Below, piece after piece: positions 4,851 through 9,228 of a stretch of 9,228 nt of DNA. The number at the start of each line of letters is the position of its first letter. Position 1 is the stretch's first letter. The notes below the pieces were generated by a model, which was given only the letters and a program-made list of their open reading frames with translations, had not been told where the DNA came from and did no database searches. Position numbers and translations under genes: made by a program. Source of the DNA: Candidatus Woesebacteria bacterium. Its GTDB lineage: Bacteria; Patescibacteriota; Microgenomatia; UBA8517; UBA10165. The stretch covers positions 1 to 9,228 of the forward strand of contig NZCP01000010.1 of assembly GCA_002686465.1 (NCBI GenBank), read 5' to 3'.

Positions 4851-5004
4851 AATTTTCTTTTATTTTTTCTTCTTTTCTTTTTTTCATTGCTAATTCTATT
4901 TCATCAGCAATTTCGGTAGATAATACTTCTACGAATTCTTTATCGGATAGAGATGGGTTGAGCTTAATGTATCGCCCGATTATTGTTCTTATTAGTTTTT
5001 TCAT
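4831..5004 (-). CDS. 57-residue charged helical protein, overlapping both neighbours
   Basis: MKKLIRTIIGRYIKLNP, then an acidic segment (SDKEFVEVLSTEIADEIELA) and a Lys/Glu-rich tail (KKRKEEKIKENYEQEKT). This is helix-forming throughout and typical of small phage proteins. No family is recognised. It overlaps the dCMP deaminase 3' end by 41 bases and the next gene's start by 20 bases, in different frames, and no other product fills positions 4851-4963. That coverage, plus the balanced composition, is the reason to call it. The start lacks a Shine-Dalgarno. Confidence 0.6.
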   Translation of the reverse strand: MKKLIRTIIGRYIKLNPSLSDKEFVEVLSTEIADEIELAMKKRKEEKIKENYEQEKT

Positions 5005-5479
5005 TGTTTATTTGATCTACTTGTACTTTGGCTTTTTTTAGTAGTTTTATTCCTTTGTCATCCCTGTATAGTTCTCCGTACACCACTCTTTTGATGCCAG
5101 ATTGGATTACAAGTTTTGCACAGTCAACGCAAGGAGAAATTGTAATGTACATTGTCGACCCTTCGCTTGACTGTGTGGATTTTGCCAGTTTTGTAATGGC
5201 ATTGCTCTCTGCGTGTAAAACTTCATTTTTGGTTACAAGCTCATACGTTCCTTCAACTGGATTCCCTTCGTCGTCAATAGTCATGCCGTAACCAACGCGA
5301 GGCTTGTATATTTCACAATCATTATTAAACCCGCAGGGCGTGCCATTATACCCGTCTGAGATGATTGCTCCATCCTTTACGATGATGCAGCCAACCTTTT
5401 TGCGCCTTGCTTTTGAAAGTTGTGCCCATATAGCGGCCATATTTAAATAAGCGGGGTCAAGTTCTGCCTGAGTTGCCAT
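4964..5479 (-). CDS. dCMP deaminase (deoxycytidylate deaminase family)
   Basis: 171 residues. Zinc-dependent cytidine/deoxycytidylate deaminase: VGCIIVKDG at 29-37, the GYNGTPCG loop at 43-50, catalytic HAE in VLHAESNAI (H89, E91), and SPCVDCAKL with PCxxC (C117, C120). H89, C117 and C120 bind zinc and E91 is the proton shuttle. In phages the enzyme converts dCMP to dUMP for thymidylate synthesis, in the cytosol. GYNGTPCGFNNDCE is typical of the dCMP (ComEB/T4 Cd) branch rather than tRNA deaminases. The C-terminus past the catalytic fold (INNEKTNKNNNRAIH) is polar. The ATG shares one base with the upstream stop (TAATG). No thymidylate synthase or dUTPase is in the window. Confidence 0.96.
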   Translation of the reverse strand: MATQAELDPAYLNMAAIWAQLSKARRKKVGCIIVKDGAIISDGYNGTPCGFNNDCEIYKPRVGYGMTIDDEGNPVEGTYELVTKNEVLHAESNAITKLAKSTQSSEGSTMYITISPCVDCAKLVIQSGIKRVVYGELYRDDKGIKLLKKAKVQVDQINNEKTNKNNNRAIH

Positions 5480-5649
5480 TAGTTATACTTTCCCGTTAAA
5501 TCCCAGTAGCTTTTTGTTAATTGCTGCTGCTTGAGTCTGTAGTACCAATAAAAGGGGAGGGCTAAGGCGTTCCCAATAGATAAAATAAGGAAAACCGTTC
5601 CCATCCAATTCCAAAAACTAAAAAAAATGACTTCGAGCGCTTCTGCCAT
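5479..5649 (-). CDS. 56-residue single-TM protein
   Basis: MAEALEVIFFSFWNWMG leads into a membrane helix (TVFLILSIGNALALPFYW, about residues 18-35), then YYRLKQQQLTKSYWDLTGKYN, a basic, Gln-rich cytoplasmic-like tail. Unrecognised; rich in Trp, Phe and Tyr. Its ATG is one base after the upstream gene's stop, and its stop shares a base with the deaminase ATG (TAATG), placing it firmly in the operon. It fills a 171-base stretch with no competing frame. Confidence 0.65.
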   Translation of the reverse strand: MAEALEVIFFSFWNWMGTVFLILSIGNALALPFYWYYRLKQQQLTKSYWDLTGKYN

Positions 5650-5650
5650 A

Positions 5651-6127
5651 TTACTTACTCCACATTTGAGTTCCTTCGAGCTTCTTCAAATCTCTAACGT
5701 TTATTTGTGTCGACTCTCTGCCGTTTTTATCTCTTAGTATTTTATATTTTGCGTATTTTGCTTCCTTGACATAAGGTTGGTCATATCTAATCTTGCCGCT
5801 TGCGTTTACAAATTGTAGTAGTTTTTTTCTTGATACAATCACAAAAGACTCTCTTGTCTCAAACGCAATAAAGTTTGCTTTTCCGTAAAGCCAGCCTTCT
5901 TGCCTGAAACTTTTTTTAAATTCGAGCCACATCCAGTTGTCTGCATACTTGGAGGGGCTAAATTGCTTACGCAACAACATTGTAAATTTGACATCTCTGC
6001 GAGACTCTTTAGATACTCCCTGCAGGTGATGGGTGACGCAATTTTCCCTGTCATCCTCATGTCGGTCAAGTATCTTATATTTTCTCGATTCTAATAGATT
6101 TATGAAGGCATTTGGATTTTTTACCAT
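5651..6127 (-). CDS. Conserved-looking phage protein, possible PD-(D/E)XK fold
   Basis: 158 residues. The central region, WMWLEFKKS at about 65-73 (E69, K71), GWLYGKANFIAFE at 78-90, then SFVIVSRKKLLQFV at 94-107, matches a pattern I recall from uncharacterised phage proteins in which an ExK strand is followed by a GWLxGxAD(F/Y)IAFE strand and a VxRxxLL helix start. Such an order suggests a nuclease-like fold, with the usual Asp of the AD(F/Y) motif replaced by N85. Enzymatic activity is therefore uncertain. The N-terminal part (NAFINLLESRKYKILDRHED) is likely helical. The ATG overlaps the upstream stop inside ATATGGTAA, so translation is coupled. Confidence 0.7.
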   Translation of the reverse strand: MVKNPNAFINLLESRKYKILDRHEDDRENCVTHHLQGVSKESRRDVKFTMLLRKQFSPSKYADNWMWLEFKKSFRQEGWLYGKANFIAFETRESFVIVSRKKLLQFVNASGKIRYDQPYVKEAKYAKYKILRDKNGRESTQINVRDLKKLEGTQMWSK

Positions 6128-6315
6128 ATTTTATACGGTTGACTTGTACGGATTACATCTACACTACCCTTATCGTCATCATCCCATTCTTTGAGCATTT
6201 TAATAAGGGCTTGCGCCCTTTCCTTGGCTTGCTGCTCTCCGAAATAATTATCCTCTTCAATCCTTCTGCCGTTTCTGGTTACAACATAAACCGAGCGTGT
6301 TTTTTTCTTTTTCAT
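6121..6315 (-). CDS. Small hypothetical phage protein (VYVVTRNGRR...)
   Basis: 64 residues: a Lys-rich start (MKKKKTRS), strand VYVVTRNGRRIEE, helix QQAKERAQALIKMLKEW, an acidic DDDD turn, and an end VDVIRTSQPYKIW. Beta-alpha-beta layout of a small RNA/DNA- or protein-binding domain, with no known function. The ATG follows the upstream stop directly and has AGGA nine bases before it, within the previous gene's last codons. Its own last codons ATA-TGG-TAA hold the next gene's ATG. Confidence 0.7.
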   Translation of the reverse strand: MKKKKTRSVYVVTRNGRRIEEDNYFGEQQAKERAQALIKMLKEWDDDDKGSVDVIRTSQPYKIW

Positions 6316-6555
6316 TTATTTATCCTTTGTGGCTGGTTCAAACTTTGCATTAACCGATCCCGCAAAAGTTTCGGTTTGAGTACAACAGTAACCTGCATTA
6401 GCCATGCGATTTAAAAGTTCTGTAAAATATTTTCTCTCTAGTCTTACTTCGAGCTTCTCAATTGTTCGATAAAGAGTAAGAGAGTCGTTTCTTATTTCCG
6501 ACACGACAGAGACTTCTTCGCAAAACTCTTGACAGATAGCCTTCGCTCTGTCCAC
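6316..6555 (-). CDS. Small hypothetical protein
   Basis: 79 residues from GTG at 6553-6555, four bases after the preceding stop, with no Shine-Dalgarno. An N-terminal helix with MDRAKAICQEFCEEVSVVSE is followed by a strand-rich middle (LTLYRTIEKLEVRLERKYF), a helix TELLNRMANAG, and YCCTQTETFAGSVNAKFEP. It contains four cysteines (8, 12, 57, 58), not spaced like a standard zinc finger. No family recognised. Tight spacing on both sides makes it part of the run started by the promoter at 6834-6861. Confidence 0.65.
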   Translation of the reverse strand: MDRAKAICQEFCEEVSVVSEIRNDSLTLYRTIEKLEVRLERKYFTELLNRMANAGYCCTQTETFAGSVNAKFEPATKDK

Positions 6556-6559
6556 GGGA

Positions 6560-6820
6560 TTAGGTCGTAACTTCAGCAGTCGCTTCTTTATCTACCGCTT
6601 CTTCAGAAGCTTCCTGTTGCTGCGCTGCGGAAGCGGCCTCTTGCTCTTCGAGTGAAGACATTAGCCTAGTCAACTCTTCTTCTCCAAGTTGGCCTACATG
6701 CTCCTTGGCCTGCGTCAATACTTGTGACTGAACGATTTGTAATACGTCAGAAAGTTTAACATTGGTTAGGATCGAGTTTGCGATAGCAATAACCGCCTTG
6801 TCTTTATCTTCTTCTTTCAT
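6560..6820 (-). CDS. Small acidic protein with low-complexity C-terminus
   Basis: 86 residues. The first ~55 form likely helices (KAVIAIANSILTNVKLSDVLQIVQSQ, given as residues 8-33, then EELTRLMSSLEEQE). The last 30 are Ala/Gln/Glu-rich (AASAAQQQEASEEAVDKE) and probably disordered. Unrecognised. First gene after the promoter at 6834-6861. The ATG is preceded by AATAATAAATT with no Shine-Dalgarno, so an unstructured A/U-rich leader probably replaces it. Confidence 0.65.
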   Translation of the reverse strand: MKEEDKDKAVIAIANSILTNVKLSDVLQIVQSQVLTQAKEHVGQLGEEELTRLMSSLEEQEAASAAQQQEASEEAVDKEATAEVTT

Positions 6821-6833
6821 AATTTATTATTAT

Positions 6834-6861
6834 ATATTATATTTGGATGAGTAAAAGTCAA
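6834..6861 (-). promoter_or_regulatory. Sigma70-type promoter
   Basis: Minus strand: -35 TTGACT (6861-6856), 16-base spacer, -10 TAATAT (6839-6834). Other -10 choices (TATAAT) exist in the same AT run but at 14- or 21-base spacing. The -35 overlaps the TGA of the upstream gene. Expected start around 6828, leaving about eight bases before ATG 6820. Same TTGACT-TTT beginning as the 2946-2974 promoter. Confidence 0.55.
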
Positions 6862-7076
6862 GTAGCCTGAGGGGCGTCAGCCTCCGCATTCACTTCATTT
6901 AATAAGACAACCTCTGTTATCTTTGGATGGGCGTAACCTGTTAGCGTTCCCGCGGAACACGTTTCTTTAAACATTTCTTTTGCTGTGTTTTCGTCTTTTG
7001 CGTGGTAGTAGCGTGAGTGCTTAACGTAGTGATTGTCTGTATCTTCGAGCTCATATTGTATTTGATAAACGCTCAT
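6858..7076 (-). CDS. Small hypothetical protein (YYHAKDENTAKEMF)
   Basis: 72 residues: N-terminal strand SVYQIQYELED, then HYVKHSRYYHAKDENTAKEM at 16-35, where a strand leads into a helix 'xxAxxxxTAxxMF' pattern common in small phage beta-alpha proteins. CSAGTLTGYAHPKITEVVLLN and an Ala-rich tail follow. One cysteine. Function unknown. It starts 14 bases after the upstream stop without a Shine-Dalgarno; its TGA lies in the -35 of the next promoter. Confidence 0.65.
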   Translation of the reverse strand: MSVYQIQYELEDTDNHYVKHSRYYHAKDENTAKEMFKETCSAGTLTGYAHPKITEVVLLNEVNAEADAPQAT

Positions 7077-7090
7077 GGTTTATGGTACAC

Positions 7091-7411
7091 TTATAATTTA
7101 AAATTGTCTATGTGTCTTCCGAAAAGAATTAAACCTTTTTTAATTCTCTCTCTGTGCTTTTCGTTTTTGTGTTTGCTTATGTAACCTTTTTCTTGTTTTA
7201 AAGCGGAGAAGCTCCATAGAATTGTGTCTTTAATTTTCTCCCAATCTTTTGGGGTTATGTTGTCTGGCGGATTCTTTTTGTATCGAAAAAACCTTAAAAG
7301 GAGTGGGTGAATAGAATCACCTACTGCTTTTTGAAAATTCTTAACCTCCTCTAGGGGGTCTTCTGGTTCTGGTTCTTTCTTTCGAAAAAATGATCTAAGT
7401 TTCTCAAACAT
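7091..7411 (-). CDS. Small basic hypothetical protein starting at the tmRNA 3' end
   Basis: 106 residues. MFEKLRSFFRKKEPEPEDPLEE at the start (first 20 shown as an amphipathic helix and Glu/Pro linker), then a helical, Lys/Arg-rich body with HPLLLRFFRYKK and DTILWSFSALKQ. Unrecognised; only one Met, so ATG 7411 is the only ATG start. That ATG is three bases after the tmRNA CCA (7415-7417). No Shine-Dalgarno or promoter lies in the gap, and the sequence before it is the tmRNA acceptor and T arm. If the tmRNA is cut from a shared transcript, this mRNA would begin about AUU-AUG, almost leaderless. Confidence 0.65.
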   Translation of the reverse strand: MFEKLRSFFRKKEPEPEDPLEEVKNFQKAVGDSIHPLLLRFFRYKKNPPDNITPKDWEKIKDTILWSFSALKQEKGYISKHKNEKHRERIKKGLILFGRHIDNFKL

Positions 7412-7628
7412 AATTGGTGGAGGCGGCGGGAGTCGAACCCGCGTCTTGTCCGTTTTTTTAATATAGTTTCTACAGGTTTAGTTTATTTCCTTTTACGTTA
7501 TTAATATAAACATTGAACGTTTGCCTTAAATTATTTGGCCAGCTTATAAGACAATAAAACTTTTCTGGTTTGCAGATGATGGCCCCTGCCTCACTCTATC
7601 TGCGTCAAGAGGACAAGGGAGACAGCTT

Positions 7629-7703
7629 CTAAGCTGCCATTGCGAGCTCTTCCTCGAAAGGAAGGAGCTCTGGATTGCTATTATAACTTTCGCCATTTGT
7701 AGC
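7629..7703 (-). other. tmRNA tag reading frame
   Basis: Frame ending TAG at 7631-7629 and closing with LAMAA, a hydrophobic Ala-rich end like the classical ALAA degron read by ClpXP/ClpAP-type proteases. If translation resumes at GCU (7703-7701), only four bases after pseudoknot 1, the tag has 24 residues and begins ATNGESYNSNP. If it resumes at GGC (7694-7692), 13 bases after the pseudoknot and closer to the E. coli spacing of about 10, it has 21 and begins GESYNSNP. Either is long compared with the usual 8-15 residues. The extra length is nine codons (7670-7644) that form a hairpin. Known proteobacterial and cyanobacterial tags do not match it beyond the end. Confidence 0.8.
7644..7670 (-). 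repeat. In-frame palindromic hairpin inside the tmRNA tag
   Basis: Minus-strand RNA: GAGCUC, unpaired C, UUCCU, loop UUCG, AGGAA, GAGCUC. That is 11 pairs with a one-base bulge and a UUCG tetraloop. It is exactly 27 nt, lies in phase with the tag codons (ELLPFEEEL), and is the most stable local structure in this AT-rich region. Confidence 0.8.
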
Positions 7704-7707
7704 TTTT

Positions 7708-7738
7708 GTGCCTTTTTGCGAAGCCTGACACATCTTCG
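7708..7738 (-). ncRNA. tmRNA pseudoknot 1
   Basis: H-type pseudoknot in minus-strand RNA: stem 1 CGAAG (7738-7734) with CUUCG (7723-7719), and loop bases GUGUC (7731-7727) with GGCAC (7712-7708), one U-G pair. A-rich CAAAAA links the stems. In known tmRNAs this element sits just before the resume codon and helps set the reading frame. Confidence 0.75.
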
Positions 7739-7804
7739 ACCTGCCGCTATATTATAGAACGTCAATCTATTCCGTGACGCCCCCATTTCAAAGAACAATT
7801 AATA

Positions 7805-8119
7805 TTACACAAGAGAGGCTGGGATCTCTTCATTAGAGTCCTGCTCTTTGGCCTGGGTTTCTTCAGTCGAAGACTCTTCAGAGGTCGCGGTTTCCTCGCG
7901 ATCAACCGAACGATATACGACATAATCAGGTGCACGTTCGTTTTCAGACTTCCCTTTGTTGGAAAAAACAACCACCTTAACCTTGGTTTGTACGCCAGGC
8001 ATTTCCTCTACGAGGAGGTGTCCCGACAGAAACTTTTGGTTGCGGCCTTCCTTGATCCACAAGGCGCCAAGTTCGCGTTCTTTCCATTCATTTTTTTGAT
8101 CTGTATTTGTTTCGGTCAT
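7805..8119 (-). CDS. DUF736-like small protein
   Basis: 104 residues. GALWIKEGRNQKFLSGHL at 18-35, VKVVVFSNKGKSENERAPDY at 47-66 and VVYRSV at 67-72 fit a widespread pattern of small phage and plasmid proteins: 'GALWxKE..(K)xLSG.., VVVFxNxxK....PDYxVYxS'. These include DUF736 and related predicted single-strand or nucleoid-associated proteins; the function is not established. After it, about 30 residues are acidic and Ser/Thr-rich (ATSEESSTEETQAKEQ) and likely disordered. It is the first gene of the block that contains the tmRNA, behind the promoter at 8152-8180. The ATG has no Shine-Dalgarno (CCAATAATAAT precedes it). Confidence 0.8.
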   Translation of the reverse strand: MTETNTDQKNEWKERELGALWIKEGRNQKFLSGHLLVEEMPGVQTKVKVVVFSNKGKSENERAPDYVVYRSVDREETATSEESSTEETQAKEQDSNEEIPASLV

Positions 8120-8144
8120 ATTATTATTGGGTTATTTCTTAATG

Positions 8145-8173
8145 TTGATATATATTAACATATGCTGGATAAA
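8145..8173 (+). promoter_or_regulatory. Possible plus-strand promoter for the divergent gene
   Basis: TTGATA (8145-8150), a 17-base spacer, then GATAAA (8168-8173), four of six in the -10. It overlaps the opposite promoter almost entirely, so the two could not be bound by polymerase at once. A start near 8180 would leave a leader of about 20 bases before ATG 8202. Confidence 0.35.
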
Positions 8174-8180
8174 ATGTCAA
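8152..8180 (-). promoter_or_regulatory. Strong sigma70-type promoter with extended -10
   Basis: Minus strand: consensus -35 TTGACA (8180-8175), 17-base spacer, TGT extended element, -10 TAATAT (8157-8152). Predicted start around 8145, giving a leader of about 26 bases for the gene starting at 8119. This is the best promoter in the window and probably also transcribes the tmRNA. Confidence 0.75.
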
Positions 8181-8201
8181 GCGAATTGTGTAAATATTTT
8201 T

Positions 8202-8513
8202 ATGCCTATAATTATTGATGCTATACTATCTGAGCCACCGAGCCAGGTAACTTGCTTTAGAGATGTAACTCTCTACGCGCGCGTGTTCATAAAAAAGAGC
8301 GTACTCGTTGAGTGCGAGAAAATGTCTAAGGATATTTACTATAAATGGCTTAAGGAACATGGGGCATGGGATTTCGTGGAGGAAATTGTTTCTATTGACG
8401 AAGGCGTTATTGGATTTACAATACGAACTACAAAAGCTAATTTGAAGATAGAAAGGATTGTTCCAGAGAATTTAAATATAATTGTCTCTGCTTTAAATAG
8501 ATTGGTCGCCTAG
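8202..8513 (+). CDS. Hypothetical protein, only plus-strand gene
   Basis: 103 residues from ATG 8202; the frame is open back to 8127, but that extension crosses the divergent promoter. MPIIIDAILSEPPSQVTCF opens the protein, the middle is DIYYKWLKEHGAWDFVEEIV (residues 44-63), a helical stretch with a GAWDFV motif, and the end is strand-rich (VIGFTIRTTKANLKIERIV) with a final helix. The composition is that of a real protein, and the minus strand has no competing frame here. No family is recognised; a resemblance of the KEHGAWDFVEEI piece to HAD-type hydrolases is noted but the catalytic Asp motifs are missing. The start has no Shine-Dalgarno. It is convergent with the gene ending at 8545. Confidence 0.6.
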   Translation: MPIIIDAILSEPPSQVTCFRDVTLYARVFIKKSVLVECEKMSKDIYYKWLKEHGAWDFVEEIVSIDEGVIGFTIRTTKANLKIERIVPENLNIIVSALNRLVA

Positions 8514-8514
8514 C

Positions 8515-8528
8515 GTCTATCGTCCACT
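8515..8528. repeat. 14-bp direct copy of 3131-3144
   Basis: GTCTATCGTCCACT occurs here, between the convergent genes, and at 3131-3144, where its complement covers the GTG start of the 55-residue basic protein. The flanks differ. Probably chance or a relic; a binding site is possible. Confidence 0.3.
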
Positions 8529-8544
8529 GGTGCTTGGTGTTGTT

Positions 8545-9228
8545 TCAAAAATTTTTTTGGTTATGGCGCCGTTGGCTTTCCACCTCTAGCTCTGGATTTA
8601 AGAACTCCTTGACATTTAATACTGCATGCGCCACGCGGTCTTCGTTCCATTTTTCCAAGTCCTCCTTTCTTCCGAAGAATATTTTCCTTAGGGAGTCGCC
8701 AGAACAGAAGCCCTTTGTTACTGGTATGTATTTTTCATTTATTTCAGAAAGTATCTCTTCTTCTATTTCCCATGTGTTATAATTCGATACTTCAGCGTAT
8801 AGCCTGCTGAAGAAACTAGGCAAGGGTAAGTCTTTGAGTCTGTAGTCGGGGTATATTGTGCAAAATAATTTATTATTCCTGACGGAGTATTCTATTCCGT
8901 GTTCTGTTCTGGGTATCTTAACGTTATAGTATCGAGTGAGGAGGCGTATTAAATATTTATTAAATACATATCTATACGTTCTTTCCGTCACCTCTTCGTC
9001 GTTAAAATTATAGACCTCCGCTTGATTTTTTCGCTGCTTAATATAAAAAGAATATGTCGTAGGCTTCCTCTTCGAGAGTTTGAGTGCAAAATTGATGCCT
9101 CCAAGGCCGCCTAGTGAGCTATTAATGTCTTTGCTTTTAGTCCTAAGGCTATCCTCATATAACTCCCTGCCTCCTTTAAAATGCTCCTCATTGAAAAACC
9201 ATGGGACGAACTCATTAGCCCCAAGGTC
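8545..9228 (-). CDS. Unrecognised protein, N-terminus beyond right edge
   Basis: The frame is open from the right edge to TAA at 8545, 227 residues visible. An internal GTG at 8991 is not the start, because coding-like sequence continues upstream with SLGGLGGINFALKLSKRKP and YSFYIKQRKNQAEVYNFNDE. Mixed alpha/beta composition, with FVPWFFNEEH and GGRELYED near the edge, and later YRYVFNKYLIRLL, KLFCTIYPDYRLKDLPLPSF, and EKWNEDRVAHAVLNVKEFL. No membrane segment, P-loop or metal motif is visible. Aromatic-rich, as structural or DNA-replication accessory proteins often are, but this does not decide a role. It ends 31 bases from the convergent plus-strand gene with no intrinsic terminator between. 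Confidence 0.75.
   Translation of the reverse strand, partial: DLGANEFVPWFFNEEHFKGGRELYEDSLRTKSKDINSSLGGLGGINFALKLSKRKPTTYSFYIKQRKNQAEVYNFNDEEVTERTYRYVFNKYLIRLLTRYYNVKIPRTEHGIEYSVRNNKLFCTIYPDYRLKDLPLPSFFSRLYAEVSNYNTWEIEEEILSEINEKYIPVTKGFCSGDSLRKIFFGRKEDLEKWNEDRVAHAVLNVKEFLNPELEVESQRRHNQKNF

Larger units (their letters stand above)
7415..7784 (-). ncRNA. ssrA: Transfer-messenger RNA (tmRNA), one-piece
   Basis: 370 nt. The 5' end GGGGGCG (7784-7778) pairs with CGCCUCC (7425-7419) as a seven-pair acceptor stem, including G3-U70, the determinant for alanyl-tRNA synthetase; discriminator A and CCA are encoded (7418-7415). The 3' T arm is GCGGG-TTCGACT-CCCGC. After the acceptor comes a D-loop-like segment (GGAATAGATTGACG) as in other tmRNAs. 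Pseudoknot 1 lies at 7738-7708, the tag frame ends at TAG 7631-7629 in the loop of CAGCT-TAGA-AGCTG, and the rest carries the later helices. Function: with SmpB and alanylation, it enters ribosomes stalled on broken mRNA and adds a proteolysis tag. It starts 20 bases after the previous gene and probably shares its promoter. An SmpB gene is not in view, so host SmpB is presumably used. Confidence 0.93.

Noticed and set aside
7415..7784. tmRNA as a host gene used as a prophage attachment site.
   Set aside because: Phage-like genes flank it closely on both sides, no integrase or direct repeat of the 3' end is seen, and it fits in the operon.
7544..7971. Two overlapping minus-strand open frames (7544-7798 and 7762-7971).
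   Set aside because: The first lies wholly over the tmRNA in a frame other than the tag; the second overlaps the DUF736-like gene and the tmRNA 5' end. Both are by-products of RNA and other-frame sequence.
8547..8558. AAAAATTTTTTT between convergent genes as a bidirectional terminator.
   Set aside because: It overlaps the last codons of the minus-strand gene and lacks any GC-rich stem.
1..9228. CRISPR arrays, insertion sequences, integrase or origin.
   Set aside because: No regularly spaced repeats, transposase motifs, terminal inverted repeats or iteron clusters were seen on either strand.

Overview
This window looks like part of a tailed-phage genome (Caudoviricetes, probably lytic) from an AT-rich phage of a Gram-negative, perhaps aquatic, bacterium. 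That reading rests on dense packing of very short genes, almost all on the minus strand and with 1-60 base overlaps. It is supported by phage-typical enzymes (a dCMP deaminase, an APS-kinase-like/nucleotidyltransferase fusion, a Holliday-junction-resolvase-related nuclease), a tRNA and a tmRNA. No integrase, portal, capsid, tail or polymerase gene is visible. The host and exact phage group cannot be read from the sequence.

Layout, following minus-strand transcription from high to low coordinates. 9228-8545: the C-terminal part of an unrecognised protein, cut by the right edge. 8202-8513: the only convincing plus-strand gene, divergent from the block below it, with overlapping promoters at 8145-8180. 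8119-6858: a DUF736-like small protein, a complete 370-nt tmRNA (7784-7415), a gene whose ATG lies 3 nt beyond the tmRNA CCA end, and another small gene. A second promoter at 6834-6861 feeds a tightly joined run of small genes (6820-5479), then dCMP deaminase, two overlapping small genes, a DPxxxV-type small protein, the membrane-anchored Endonuc_Holl-like protein, and an 80-residue two-helix membrane protein closed by a strong intrinsic terminator (3725-3691). Below this are a small acidic protein, tRNA-Thr(UGU) and two small basic proteins. A third promoter (2974-2946) feeds a PD-(D/E)XK-like protein, a DUF6557-like protein, a P-loop protein, a lipoprotein/small-membrane/TM-coiled-coil cluster that resembles a lysis cassette, and finally the APS-kinase-like fusion, cut by the left edge.

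The three minus-strand promoters share TTGAC(A/T) followed by T-rich bases and a TA(A/G)TAT -10 element; two also have an extended TGn. Most starts lack a good Shine-Dalgarno sequence, and translation seems to depend heavily on stop/start overlaps.

The most striking element is the tmRNA. It has a G3-U70 acceptor stem, an encoded CCA, a recognisable first pseudoknot and a tag ending LAMAA. The tag reading frame contains a perfect in-frame 27-nt hairpin with a UUCG loop, encoding nine extra residues. The phage would therefore supply its own ribosome-rescue RNA and could tag host or phage peptides with its own degradation signal.
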